The notes under the pieces: generated by a model
Seen by the model: only the letters and a program-made list of their open reading frames with translations
Told to the model about the DNA's origin: nothing
Database searches by the model: none
NCBI GenBank assembly: GCA_026982335.1
Contig: JALSHH010000053.1
Location: 56,563 to 120,562 of the forward strand
Reading direction: 5' to 3'
DNA length: 64,000 nt
DNA from: Phycisphaerales bacterium
GTDB lineage: Bacteria > Planctomycetota > Phycisphaerae > Phycisphaerales > UBA1924
Shown here: in pieces, positions 50,997 through 62,696 of the stretch
How positions within the stretch are numbered: the stretch's first letter is position 1
Layout of the letters: each line of letters opens with the position of its first letter
Position numbers and translations under genes: made by a program

Positions 50997-53551
50997 CACG
51001 AATCGTATGCGCCAAACCACCCCAGAAGCACATCCATAGGCATTACCTCAGGTTTGATCCGATCAAACAATGCCATCTTTGCTCGGTCAATCTCCAAAGG
51101 CGTCAACTCAAGAAGATCAATCGCATCGAGCACACGCACAACCTGCCCAAGCACCTCGAACCCCGCAGGATCACGCTCGATGGCATACGCAAAAACCGAC
51201 TCGATCTCCTGCCCGTTGGTTTGCATCCAAAGCCATCCAATCGCTTGCTGGACCTGCCCGTCATTGCTTCGTGTTACCGAATCCTTCGACTCACGCTCAC
51301 CAAGCAACCCAACATATGCATCAGTCAGTCGTTGCACACTCGACCGCGACAAGCGATCAATCGTGATTCCAAAGCTTGCCGATCCAGATTCATCGAATCG
51401 CAACACACCATCACGCACACCATCTCGATTTACCCGCACAGCCGGGTCACGCGGATTAAGTCCCAGCTCACCAAGCACCTGTCGACTTGCCAAGACTGGT
51501 TCATCAGACCGAAGCTCCACGCCTCCCTCATCGGCAAACGAACGCGCCAGATTCGCCAACGAATCATCAAGCCCAGCAGAAGCTGCGGGCAACGTCAGAT
51601 CATACGGATACAACAAATCACTCGTCCCCGAGAGCACCCCTCGGAACAACTCCAACGATACGCCACCGGGGAAGATACCGATGTCCAATCCTGCTCCATC
51701 ACCTGCCCCGGTATTATTGAGCAGTACCACATCACCTGCACCAAGCGTTACATCGTTGTTGAACACCAACTCCCCATCAAGCGTGATCGAACCTGAAGCG
51801 ATCAGTTCGGTTCCTTCATCCACAAGCCCGGCCGCCTCCCGATCTGCTTCATTGCCCGTATAATCAACTTCGCCCCCCGCTCGATCGAGCAAACGAATCA
51901 CACCTCCGCCTCGCCCCTGCGAGATCACCCGAAGATCGCCAAGCACATTGAGATCCCCGATCTCGATAAGCGTCGAACCATGCCCCTTGGCATTGAGCGA
52001 AAGCGACCCAAACGAAAGCATCTTCTGGCCTTGCCCCATCACGATCGACTCGCGGGCCAACACCTGAAAGTGATACCCAAGATCAACCGAATCCGAACGC
52101 ATCAACTCATTGCCAGCCATCGCGCCCGTCCCGAACATAAACGCACTTGCCCGTGATGGATCACTCAGATCACCACCAAACACAATACTCCCAAACGCCC
52201 CACCCGGAGGCCCAACAGAAAGTACCGGACCGACTCCGATCCCCGCCCGGAACTTGAACGGCGTCCGTGCCTCCCCATTGCCCACCCACGCTTGGCCATC
52301 ATACACAAATGACACATCGCTTCCTCCATCAACGGATGAATACAAATTCTCCGCAAACAGCGCACTGCCAAATCCCACATCAAAGGCCGTCGAATCCCCC
52401 ATTACCGCAACGGGTGCATAGAAATTCATCTCCTGATTCACCGCCACATCGCTGTAAACCTCAACGCGACCCGCCGAAACATCAAGCACACCAAGACGCG
52501 AGCCAAGCCCGACCGAATCACCAAAACGCACCACTCCACTGCCCGCGTCAATCACCAGATCACGCGCGTACCCTTCCACCGAATCGACCGTTCCGGCGAA
52601 ATCCAACACACCTGATTCATCCGTAAGCGCCATCGACACATCATCGGTCAACACCAGATCGCCATCGACGAGGATTCCATCGCCGCTGGCGCTCAAGTCT
52701 GCCCCAAGCTCGATCCATGAATCCCCCTGAGCAACCAGTGCAATATCACCAGCCGAAATCGAAGAATCAATTGCCGCATGACCCGCACTCACCGCGATCG
52801 TGGTGCTCGCAGCATCAATCGTCCCCGTATTCCACGCTGCCAGCGAGAACACATCACCCGCTGCGAGATCCAGACCTTCATATCCCGGATCACTCAACTG
52901 ATCCGTATTGGCCAAATCAGTCGGGCGCTCGAGTTGCACAAACACATGCCCAAGGTGTTCCCCAATCAACACCTGTTCACCCGCAGCCATAATCACCGTT
53001 CCACCAGGCGCCGAAATCGTCCCATGATTGGCAACTCGCCCGCCGATCAGCGCAATCAAATCCCCTTGTAACAACCCACGATTCTCCACAACACCACGCG
53101 CATCGGTAAAACGATACACGCCGTTCATAAAGTCATTGGTCGAGATGTTCCCCGCTGCCGCATAGAGCGCCCCGACATTGACCACCGCACCTTGCCCGAA
53201 GATCACCCCCGACGGATTCACGAGGAAAATCTGCCCATTACCGATCAGCGATCCCATAATCTCAGTGGGCACGCCCGAGTTGATCAGATTAAGCACCCGC
53301 GAAGTTTCGCTGGGCATGATGAACTCAACCGTTTCACCTGCTGCGATCTGAAACGAGAGCCACTGAATCACTGTGATTTCCCCAGTAATCACCCGCGTCC
53401 AATCGCCGTAGTCAATGTCGGCTTCCCCCTCGACCACATCGCCCCCTTCAGGCACCGCCAAGGCAGTTCCTGTGATCGTCCCGGCTGTTGCGATCAACGC
53501 CATCATCATCCGCCATGTCTTCTTCTTTTCTTGCGTTGTCTGATTGTTCAT
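50996..53551 (-). CDS. Two-partner secretion exoprotein (TpsA, FHA-type)
   Basis: Known: TpsA proteins pass the outer membrane through TpsB and form beta-helices at the surface. Seen: signal peptide (M-M-A-L-I-A-T-A-G-T), then the haemagglutinin TPS domain (about 35-190) with I-N-S-G-V-P-T-E-I-M-G and F-L-V-N-P-S-G-V-I-F-G-Q-G-A. A beta-rich body without repeats follows, and a charged C-terminal part. 851 residues is short for an FHA-type adhesin. The start at 53551 has AGGAG seven bases upstream, 10 bases after the TpsB stop. No RGD motif or toxin domain was recognised. Confidence 0.87.
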   Translation of the reverse strand: MNNQTTQEKKKTWRMMMALIATAGTITGTALAVPEGGDVVEGEADIDYGDWTRVITGEITVIQWLSFQIAAGETVEFIMPSETSRVLNLINSGVPTEIMGSLIGNGQIFLVNPSGVIFGQGAVVNVGALYAAAGNISTNDFMNGVYRFTDARGVVENRGLLQGDLIALIGGRVANHGTISAPGGTVIMAAGEQVLIGEHLGHVFVQLERPTDLANTDQLSDPGYEGLDLAAGDVFSLAAWNTGTIDAASTTIAVSAGHAAIDSSISAGDIALVAQGDSWIELGADLSASGDGILVDGDLVLTDDVSMALTDESGVLDFAGTVDSVEGYARDLVIDAGSGVVRFGDSVGLGSRLGVLDVSAGRVEVYSDVAVNQEMNFYAPVAVMGDSTAFDVGFGSALFAENLYSSVDGGSDVSFVYDGQAWVGNGEARTPFKFRAGIGVGPVLSVGPPGGAFGSIVFGGDLSDPSRASAFMFGTGAMAGNELMRSDSVDLGYHFQVLARESIVMGQGQKMLSFGSLSLNAKGHGSTLIEIGDLNVLGDLRVISQGRGGGVIRLLDRAGGEVDYTGNEADREAAGLVDEGTELIASGSITLDGELVFNNDVTLGAGDVVLLNNTGAGDGAGLDIGIFPGGVSLELFRGVLSGTSDLLYPYDLTLPAASAGLDDSLANLARSFADEGGVELRSDEPVLASRQVLGELGLNPRDPAVRVNRDGVRDGVLRFDESGSASFGITIDRLSRSSVQRLTDAYVGLLGERESKDSVTRSNDGQVQQAIGWLWMQTNGQEIESVFAYAIERDPAGFEVLGQVVRVLDAIDLLELTPLEIDRAKMALFDRIKPEVMPMDVLLGWFGAYDS

Positions 53552-53561
53552 CACTGATCTC

Positions 53562-55493
53562 CTAATACACAAACTGCGCCGAGAAATGAAGCCGGGTATC
53601 ACCGACATCCGTTGTCTGGGCTGTCCCTTGACCGATGTTTGTTAGCGCCATCCCATAATCAAGCCGAAGCGTCAGGTTCGATCGCAGCTGCGCCTCAATA
53701 CCAACCCCTGCACCCACCAATAACTCCGATTGCTCAAAAAACGGCGCGTCGTTCACACTCAACTGGGCGACATCGACAAACCCCTTAAAAATCACATCCC
53801 AATCCGCCCGACCATAAGGCCTTGTCCGCGCCGTACGGAACGACTGACCAAATACCGTCATCGTCTCCGAACTCACCGGCATCGAACGCCCAAGATGGAA
53901 CCGATACTCAACCGATGCCAAAAGCGCATCATCTCCCACCGCTGCCGATTCTGGATATCCGCGAACCGTATAAAATCCACCCGCCACAAACTCGTAGTTG
54001 GGCACCAACCGGCTCTCAAAGCTGTATTGCCCGCGCAGATTGATCGCGACCTCATGAGCAAGCGTCATCTCGTCAGGCCCTTTGTCGCCTCGGAATCCGA
54101 CGGGGTTGAAGATTGGTTCAAGATAAAACGAATGCGTCAGTTGCCCGCGCAGAATCGTAAAATCATCGTCGGCTCCAAACCGACCGAGCCGTTGAACCTC
54201 TTCCTTGCTTGATCCAATCACCGATCCCCAGTTCGATTCGAGAATCAACTCACCATATGCCGAATGGATCGGCGTATTTTTGGCATACCGCACCCCAATA
54301 TAAGGCAAGAAAAAATCATCCTCACCTTCGATCAAAAATAACCGATTCTCCACTTGAATCCGTTCAACCTTCGCACCCAAAATCATATCAACAAACTTCG
54401 GGCCATCTTGCCAGAGATTAAGCGCCAACTCCGAACCAATCGCATACCCCTCGCCTTTGAAGTTTTCAAATCCCAACCCCACATCCGTCGCGGTGTACTC
54501 ATTCCACCGTCCATACAACTTCAATCGAGACCGAGGCCCAACATCAAACGCATACGACGCCAAGATTGCATGGGTCGCATCAAACTCGGTCGTAATGTAG
54601 TCAAGCGAAAGCACATCATCACGCCCGGCCAGTTGCCGATTGATAAACCCAAACCGTTGCTGCCACTGCCCGGTACTCTCTGTGCCGGTGTTGCTCGTCT
54701 GGGCATACACACTCCAAGGCCTAGATTCCGTAATCAAATAATCAACAATCACCTCGCCGGGCTGATCCGTAGGCCCAATCGCCGCATCCACCCGCCGACC
54801 CGGATGCCGATTGAGCCGGTGAATCTCATCATCAACCTTCTTGCGCGTCAACAACCCCCCAGGCTTGAGGGTCAACCGATCCCGAAGTCGCTGATGTTCC
54901 TTGCGATTCACATTCGATTCTGAATGTTCCGCATCCATCTTGTCAGCCTTTTCAGCAAGCCGATCCCCATGGGCCACCGTTCGCACCTGCCCAACAACCG
55001 CACGCCACACCAAAATCGTCAGCGTCGTATCGCCATCATCACGCAAATCTTCTCGCGTCGTGCGATACGCAATCTCCGAAGCATCCGGCGTCACCAAATG
55101 ACCAATCAACCCATACTCCGCTTCAAGATAATCCCGGATTGCCTGATTGATCACCGCCAAGGCACTGCCATAGATTACCTCAACACCATGGGCTCCAAGA
55201 TCACTAAGGCGAACCGCCACCACATCGGCACCCTCGATCGGCATAACCCATCCATCTTCAGCCGGACTCAGCAATACCACAAGATCATCAAGCACACCAA
55301 GATCAGGCAAGTCCGGATGCGCAAAGGGATATGCATAGACCAGATCACTCACTCGGTATCCAATCCCATCGCGTTCGATCTCAACTTGGGCATATTGAAC
55401 CACTGGCGCTACCGGCTCGGCGTCCATCTGCTGAGCATGCGCACTCAAACCCACTGCGAGCACCAAAGCACACACCACACATCGCATCTTCAT
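53562..55493 (-). CDS. Two-partner secretion transporter (TpsB, ShlB/FhaC family)
   Basis: Known role: 16-strand outer-membrane barrel that exports its TpsA. Seen: signal peptide (V-C-A-L-V-L-A-V-G-L-S-A-H-A), a planctomycete-type N-terminal region with V-V-L-L-S-P-A-E-D-G-W, POTRA-like domains, the repeated D-D-x-I-H-R-L-N-R-H-P-G, then a barrel of about 350 residues with F-T-V-R-G-Y-P-E-S (the family loop L6 R-G-Y) and a last strand ending F-S-A-Q-F-V-Y. ATG at 55493 is preferred because it begins the signal; the upstream frame is not credible. A 15-base tandem duplication lies just upstream. The TpsA gene follows directly. Confidence 0.87.
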   Translation of the reverse strand: MKMRCVVCALVLAVGLSAHAQQMDAEPVAPVVQYAQVEIERDGIGYRVSDLVYAYPFAHPDLPDLGVLDDLVVLLSPAEDGWVMPIEGADVVAVRLSDLGAHGVEVIYGSALAVINQAIRDYLEAEYGLIGHLVTPDASEIAYRTTREDLRDDGDTTLTILVWRAVVGQVRTVAHGDRLAEKADKMDAEHSESNVNRKEHQRLRDRLTLKPGGLLTRKKVDDEIHRLNRHPGRRVDAAIGPTDQPGEVIVDYLITESRPWSVYAQTSNTGTESTGQWQQRFGFINRQLAGRDDVLSLDYITTEFDATHAILASYAFDVGPRSRLKLYGRWNEYTATDVGLGFENFKGEGYAIGSELALNLWQDGPKFVDMILGAKVERIQVENRLFLIEGEDDFFLPYIGVRYAKNTPIHSAYGELILESNWGSVIGSSKEEVQRLGRFGADDDFTILRGQLTHSFYLEPIFNPVGFRGDKGPDEMTLAHEVAINLRGQYSFESRLVPNYEFVAGGFYTVRGYPESAAVGDDALLASVEYRFHLGRSMPVSSETMTVFGQSFRTARTRPYGRADWDVIFKGFVDVAQLSVNDAPFFEQSELLVGAGVGIEAQLRSNLTLRLDYGMALTNIGQGTAQTTDVGDTRLHFSAQFVY

Positions 55494-55505
55494 CTCACAC
55501 ACATA

Positions 55506-55535
55506 CCTGTCCAAAGATCGCCTGTCCAAAGATCG
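55506..55535. repeat. Tandem 15-bp duplication in the TpsB leader
   Basis: CCTGTCCAAAGATCG occurs twice, directly adjacent. It lies 12 bases from the TpsB start codon, so a copy-number change would alter the leader. Confidence 0.8.
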
Positions 55536-55725
55536 CTTCATTGATCTCGTCCCCGACCTGAGTGTACCACAAATATCCCCCTCTGCACCTGCGGGGTCCG
55601 AGAACCAAGCTGCTTTTCTTCTCAATCTGCTGTAGTCGCACTCAAACAACCTCAAATTGCCCATATTTTGCGCTCCCTCAAGAGTTGAGATCACCACCTT
55701 CAAAACTGGGCCGATCCATCCTTTC

Positions 55726-56058
55726 ATGACTACTCTCCGCTTGATCACCGTCATCGCTGCCATCCCCATGCTCATGACCGGGTGCACCCACCAAAGCCAG
55801 CTGGTCCTCGAACCAACAACCGCCCCACTCGAAATCACTGCGCCCATCCAATCCAACACATCATCGCAAATACTCTTCGAGCTCTCGGTATCTTCTCAGG
55901 CTTGGCACGCAACCAACCAAGCAACACCCATCGGCCCACAACTCGCTGTGGGCGACTGGCTGGCTTGGCAATGTGCCCTTGCGGGGAGATACTGGGACAT
56001 GCCACTCAAAAACGCCCCGGCTTATGCCGAAGCGCTTGATATTCTACAAATCGACTGA
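55726..56058 (+). CDS. Small lipoprotein, hypothetical
   Basis: 110 residues from the ATG at 55726; upstream codons to 55657 precede the signal. Seen: lipoprotein signal (I-T-V-I-A-A-I-P-M-L-M-T-G-C), Thr/Ser/Pro-rich spacer, then a compact domain with A-W-H-A-T-N-Q and A-V-G-D-W-L-A-W-Q-C-A-L-A-G-R-Y-W. Unrecognised. It is divergent from TpsB (starts about 230 bases apart) and converges on the EF-hand gene with 3 bases between stops. Probably lies in the periplasm on a membrane anchor. Confidence 0.55.
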   Translation: MTTLRLITVIAAIPMLMTGCTHQSQLVLEPTTAPLEITAPIQSNTSSQILFELSVSSQAWHATNQATPIGPQLAVGDWLAWQCALAGRYWDMPLKNAPAYAEALDILQID

Positions 56059-56061
56059 ATT

Positions 56062-56877
56062 TCAGTTCCCCGATCGCACCACCATATCCCGATACGCCAT
56101 CAGATCCTGCAGATCGATCACCCCATCACGATTCACATCCGCGCGAAGATCGCCAGCATTGTAGTCGTTGACAAACGCATCATAATCACTCGATCCCATG
56201 CTTCCGTCCCTATCTGAATCGTACCGATTGATGAAACGATCAATCTCACGCTGTTCAAGGAACGCATTGATCGCATTTTGCTGCTCTTCGATATTGAGCA
56301 CTCCATCGCCATCAGCATCGAACTCGGCGATCGCCTCCTCCCTGACACCTTCCCACCGCGCACGCTGCTCATCATGCTGGACCTGTCTTTCTTCTTGCGA
56401 AAGCTCACCGTCGCCGTTGGCGTCATACTGCTCGAGTTGATCCGCACGCCGAGCATCCTGCTGCTCTTGGATATAAGCATCCATTGCCACCTGCTCAGTT
56501 TCATCGAGCACCCCATCGCCGTCGGCATCAAACCGGCGCATCAACGCCTGCCCACGATCCGAATCTTCGAACCGCGCCTGCCGAGCTGCCAACCGTTCTT
56601 CCCGTGAAAGCTCACCATCTCCATCGAGATCAAACCGGGCAAGCATCTCCGCCCGCCGGGCCTTACGCATCGCCTGGCGTTCTTCATCTGAAAGGAATCC
56701 GTCACCATCAAGATCAAACTGCAACATCCGGTCCGCGAAGTTACCTCGCTCAAACCCACTCTCGGCCCCTTCTTGCCAAATCTCAGGAATACGCCGCCGC
56801 ACCGCTTTGGCTTCAATCGGCACGAATAAATCAGGCTCAACACGATGCTCTTGAGCCATCCCATACCGCGCCTCCAA
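56062..56877 (-). CDS. EF-hand calcium-binding protein, downstream part of a frameshifted gene
   Basis: Seen: seven EF-hand-like loops: F-D-L-D-G-D-G-F-L-S-D-E-E, F-D-L-D-G-D-G-E-L-S-R-E-E, F-D-A-D-G-D-G-V-L-D-E-T-E, Y-D-A-N-G-D-G-E-L-S-Q-E-E, F-D-A-D-G-D-G-V-L-N-I-E-E, Y-D-S-D-R-D-G and D-V-N-R-D-G-V-I-D. The last resembles a dockerin loop. In this frame there is no signal peptide or credible start (TTG at 56877 is only the open edge). Joining the upstream fragment at 56882-56986 by a one-base shift in an eight-G run gives a protein of about 305 residues with an N-terminal membrane anchor and a strong Shine-Dalgarno. Calcium-dependent assembly outside the cytoplasm is inference. Confidence 0.75.
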   Translation of the reverse strand: MEARYGMAQEHRVEPDLFVPIEAKAVRRRIPEIWQEGAESGFERGNFADRMLQFDLDGDGFLSDEERQAMRKARRAEMLARFDLDGDGELSREERLAARQARFEDSDRGQALMRRFDADGDGVLDETEQVAMDAYIQEQQDARRADQLEQYDANGDGELSQEERQVQHDEQRARWEGVREEAIAEFDADGDGVLNIEEQQNAINAFLEQREIDRFINRYDSDRDGSMGSSDYDAFVNDYNAGDLRADVNRDGVIDLQDLMAYRDMVVRSGN

Positions 56878-56881
56878 AACT

Positions 56882-56986
56882 TCATCCGTCGGAATAGCCC
56901 CCCCCGCGAAAGAAGAAAAGGTACATCACGCCAAGAGCCGACGCACTCACAATCAGCACGCCACCGACGATCAGCCTTGTCTGCAT
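56882..56986 (-). pseudogene. Upstream part of the frameshifted EF-hand protein (membrane anchor)
   Basis: ATG at 56986 with GGAGG eight bases upstream starts a short frame with a hydrophobic helix (V-G-G-V-L-I-V-S-A-S-A-L-G-V-M-Y-L), then F-F-F-R-G-G-G-Y-S-D-G and a stop. After the R the reading frame enters the eight-G run. Shifting by one base there reads on as A-I-P-T-D-E-V-L-E-A-R-Y-G into the EF-hand protein. It could be a sequencing slip, a phase-variable switch or a recent mutation. Confidence 0.6.
56898..56905. repeat. Eight-base poly-G (poly-C on +) tract inside the EF-hand gene
   Basis: Eight consecutive C on the plus strand (G on the coding strand) at the joint of the two EF-hand frames. 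Such runs slip in replication and sequencing. It is the only point where the two frames can join without losing protein sequence. Confidence 0.75.
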
Positions 56987-57105
56987 AGCAAAACCTCCAA
57001 GAGTTGCAAGCGCAACGCACGAGATTACCCAGTATGGCACAAATCCAATAAAAAATAACGCACTGACCAATTGTATTGGCCAGCGCGTCGTTCGCTGCAA
57101 AAAAA

Positions 57106-57179
57106 TGGCGAGGGGGAGACTTGAACTCCCGACCTGAGGGTTATGAATCCTCCGCTCTAGCCAGCTGAGCTACCTCGCC
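57106..57179 (-). tRNA. tRNA-Met (CAT, elongator)
   Basis: Read on the minus strand: acceptor GGCGAGG pairs with CCTCGCC, D-arm GCTC/GAGC, anticodon loop TTCATAA giving CAT with one A-C mismatch next to the loop, T-arm GGGAG-TTCAAGT-CTCCC, discriminator A, no CCA. It lacks the initiator C1:A72 mismatch and three G-C pairs of the anticodon stem, so it should be the elongator. A TTTTTT run follows the 3' end. Confidence 0.87.
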
Positions 57180-57267
57180 GATAGGCACCCGACTTGGGCA
57201 TCAATCATAGCCAAGAAATACTCAATATCGAGCACTTCGCCCGTCCAATCACCACGCACTTCGGCCA

Positions 57268-57603
57268 TCATTCGGCCGCAGAACGCTCGTTGGGTTCCAC
57301 CTTCTCCGCAGTCGGCGTCGAAGTTGTATGGGCCGAACTCAACATATCCGGATTCTTTGGCGGCTTGACAGCGTCGAACTTTGCCCCCCCAGAAGGTGGC
57401 TGAGTATCACGATCTTCAACATTCATCTCTTCAGTCACATCCTTGAGCCCCTTCTTGAACTCGACAATCCCCTGTCCAAGACTCCGCCCAACTTCGGGCA
57501 ACCGACGCCCAAAAAGAAGAAGGAGAATCACCCCAATAACGATCGTCTCGGTCGTACCCAACGGGCCAATGAGCGCAAGTGTGTATTCCATACCCTGATT
57601 CAA
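57268..57603 (-). CDS. tatA: Twin-arginine translocase subunit TatA/E
   Basis: Known role: forms the pore complex exporting folded proteins with twin-Arg signals. Seen: 111 residues, N-terminal hydrophobic helix (T-E-T-I-V-I-G-V-I-L-L-L-L-F-G), the F-G-R-R-L-P-E-V-G-R-S-L-G hinge, amphipathic helix with F-K-K-G-L-K-D, and a Pro/Ser-rich tail. The start at 57603 could be shortened to the ATG at 57591. No tatB or tatC is nearby. FolD lies 39 bases upstream of its far end on the same strand. Confidence 0.9.
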   Translation of the reverse strand: MNQGMEYTLALIGPLGTTETIVIGVILLLLFGRRLPEVGRSLGQGIVEFKKGLKDVTEEMNVEDRDTQPPSGGAKFDAVKPPKNPDMLSSAHTTSTPTAEKVEPNERSAAE

Positions 57604-57642
57604 TGGTACAACCTCCCCAGAGTCAACGAAAAACCATAGACC

Positions 57643-60714
<3,072 letters not shown>

Positions 60715-60735
60715 ATATAGCCGATGGAGAGGGCA

Positions 60736-61293
60736 ATGAAGAACCTTGAACTCAAAGCCGAGCTCCGCGATCCAAACCTCGCCCGCCTGATCTGCAAGAA
60801 GATCGGCGCCTCCCAAGTTGTCAAACTCCGTCAGACGGATACCTATTACAATGTCGCGCGAGGCCGGCTCAAGAAACGGACTTCGATCGCTGTAGACCGA
60901 GCGGTTGGCTCGCCCGAACCCATCGAATACATCTTCTACGAACGCAAGAATCGCACCGATGCCAAAGTCTCCGACTATCACCTCTACACCCACGCCCAGG
61001 TCCAAGAACGCTTCGGCCAAGCCCCACTGCCCGAATGGCTCACCGTCGAGAAGAACCGCGAGTTGTATCTCTACAACTCTGTCCGCATCCACATCGACGA
61101 TGTGATTGATCTGGGATGGTACTTCGAGTTTGAGATTCTGATCGACGACAACACCGACATGGACAAAGCCAACCAACAAGCAGCCGAGCTCAAAGCAACC
61201 TTCCTCCCCGCCTTAGGCGAACCGATCGCCACCTCCTACTCCGACCTGCTCGCCCAACACCAAGGGCTCATCGAAGACCAACAAACCTCATAG
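60736..61293 (+). CDS. CYTH-domain protein (class IV adenylyl cyclase/thiamine triphosphatase-like)
   Basis: Known: CYTH tunnel-fold proteins act on triphosphates (ThTPase, tripolyphosphatase) or make cAMP. Seen: N-terminal L-E-L-K-A-E-L signature (the E-x-E-x-K-like strand, here E-L-K-A-E), Q-T-D-T-Y-Y with basic residues R-G-R-L-K-K-R following, F-Y-E-R-K-N-R, and acidic strands W-Y-F-E-F-E-I. 185 residues fits a bacterial stand-alone CYTH. ATG at 60736 has GAGAGGG close upstream, in preference to ATG 60724. It follows ligA and may be in its transcript. Substrate unknown. Confidence 0.82.
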   Translation: MKNLELKAELRDPNLARLICKKIGASQVVKLRQTDTYYNVARGRLKKRTSIAVDRAVGSPEPIEYIFYERKNRTDAKVSDYHLYTHAQVQERFGQAPLPEWLTVEKNRELYLYNSVRIHIDDVIDLGWYFEFEILIDDNTDMDKANQQAAELKATFLPALGEPIATSYSDLLAQHQGLIEDQQTS

Positions 61294-61360
61294 TCCCGGT
61301 GCAAGGTGCAGTAGTGCCCACTTCCCCCACTCTGCGCCTTTGCGTACATCTTCCTTTTAT

Positions 61361-61386
61361 AAAAAAACGCCCGGAAACCCCGGATG
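61361..61386 (-). terminator. Weak Rho-independent terminator after the oligopeptide ABC gene
   Basis: On the minus strand an imperfect hairpin with a CCGG/CCGG core and a five-base loop is followed by seven T at 61361-61367. It lies 35 bases beyond the stop at 61421. The stem is short. Confidence 0.45.
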
Positions 61387-61420
61387 CCATAGACACATAT
61401 CAAACCTGCTGCTCTGGAAA

Positions 61421-62305
61421 CTAAGTGGCCCCACCATCAAACACAATCCGCTCGATCTTTCGATGCGGGTCAGGCTCAGGCACGGCTGACAAGAGCGACT
61501 GTGTATACCGGTGCTGAGGATTGTCGATAATCTCATCACGAGACCCTTCCTCAACAATCTTGCCTTTATACATCACCGCGATCCGCTCACACACATGCTG
61601 AATCACAGCCATATCGTGCGAGATAAACAAGTAGCTCAGCTGGAACTCTTCCTGCAAATCCATCAACAGGTTAATCACCTGCGCCTGGATCGACACATCG
61701 AGTGCACTGGTTGGCTCATCGCAAACAATAAACTTCGGCTCAAGCGCCAAAGCCCGGGCGATCCCGATCCGCTGGCGTTGACCACCCGAGAACTCGTGCG
61801 GATACCGATCCGCAGCCGCCTTGGGCATCCCGCACCGCACCAGAATATTCTCCACCCGTTCGCGGAGCTCGGCTTTGGACGAAACCATCCCGTGAATAAT
61901 CAAAGGCTCGCCCACAATCGCTGCGATCCGCATCCGCGGGTTGAGCGATCCCGCCGGGTCTTGGAATACGATCTGCATATCCCGACGCAGCCTCTGAAGC
62001 TCCTGTCCCGATGCTGCGAACACATCATGCCCATCAAAGAGCACCCGCCCGCCCGAGTGAGGCTGAAGCCGAAGGATTGTTCGACCAATCGTCGTCTTCC
62101 CACACCCCGACTCACCAACAAGCCCAAGCGTCTCGCCGGGCTTGATATGAAACGACACCCCATCGACCGCTTTGAAATGGCTCGTGACGCGCTGGAGCAG
62201 CCCGCTGCGAATCGGAAAATAGGTCTTGAGATCATCAACCACCAACAAAGGCTTCTCGGGCGTTGAATCGGGGGCAGTCTGCGCAGTATCATTGATATCA
62301 CTCAT
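61421..62305 (-). CDS. Oligopeptide/dipeptide ABC transporter ATP-binding subunit (OppF/DppF-type)
   Basis: Known role: energises peptide uptake with OppBCD permeases. Seen: Walker A G-E-S-G-C-G-K-T-T, Q-loop V-F-Q-D-P-A-G-S-L-N-P, signature F-S-G-G-Q-R-Q-R-I, Walker B F-I-V-C-D-E-P-T-S-A-L-D, H-loop I-S-H-D-M-A-V, and the C-terminal H-R-Y-T-Q-S-L-L-S-A-V-P typical of this group. 294 residues. The permease and partner ATPase are not visible here, so they must be elsewhere. A tRNA-Phe is divergent upstream. Confidence 0.92.
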   Translation of the reverse strand: MSDINDTAQTAPDSTPEKPLLVVDDLKTYFPIRSGLLQRVTSHFKAVDGVSFHIKPGETLGLVGESGCGKTTIGRTILRLQPHSGGRVLFDGHDVFAASGQELQRLRRDMQIVFQDPAGSLNPRMRIAAIVGEPLIIHGMVSSKAELRERVENILVRCGMPKAAADRYPHEFSGGQRQRIGIARALALEPKFIVCDEPTSALDVSIQAQVINLLMDLQEEFQLSYLFISHDMAVIQHVCERIAVMYKGKIVEEGSRDEIIDNPQHRYTQSLLSAVPEPDPHRKIERIVFDGGAT

Positions 62306-62381
62306 GCAACCATCTTAGCCGATCCATCCTCTTCCGAAAGCCTTCCCCGAGATGAATCGCCTACTTTGAGACGCAAAAGAG

Positions 62382-62409
62382 TTGACGCACGATCATTCTC
62401 GGGTATCCT
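62382..62409 (+). promoter_or_regulatory. Candidate promoter for tRNA-Phe
   Basis: TTGACG (62382-62387) and TATCCT (62404-62409) with a 16-base spacer, followed by a 6-bp hairpin GTGAGG/CCTCAC at 62417-62432. The tRNA begins about 47 bases after the expected start. Confidence 0.5.
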
Positions 62410-62462
62410 TACCCTCGTGAGGCCTGCCTCACCCGAAAAAATGCTTCCGTAAGGCAGCAGTC

Positions 62463-62535
62463 GGGCATATAGCTCAGTTGGTAGAGCACGGCATTGAAAA
62501 TGCCGGTGTCCGTGGTTCAAGTCCGCGTATGCCCA
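62463..62535 (+). tRNA. tRNA-Phe (GAA)
   Basis: Acceptor GGGCATA pairs with TATGCCC; D-arm GCTC/GAGC; anticodon arm CGGCA-TTGAAAA-TGCCG with GAA; T-arm CGTGG-TTCAAGT-CCGCG; discriminator A; no encoded CCA. A terminator follows at 62562-62590. Confidence 0.95.
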
Positions 62536-62561
62536 TTCAACACAAAACCAAAACTGATCTT

Positions 62562-62590
62562 AAAGCCTCAGGTCAAACCCGAGGCTTTTT
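62562..62590 (+). terminator. Rho-independent terminator after tRNA-Phe
   Basis: AAAGCCTC (62562-62569) pairs with GAGGCTTT (62581-62588) around an eleven-base loop with an inner GGT/ACC; two more T follow the stem. It lies 27 bases after the tRNA. Confidence 0.82.
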
Positions 62591-62696
62591 CATGTGCCAC
62601 TTGCTCATGCTCCACCAGTGCCCCACAAATTTCCCATAAAGACACCCCACGCCAAAGCGAAGGGGGACCTTGAGTGCACAAAGCAAAGCACCCGAC

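Noticed and set aside
55506..55535. CRISPR-like or larger repeat array
   Set aside because: Only two adjacent 15-base copies without spacers; no cas genes in the window.
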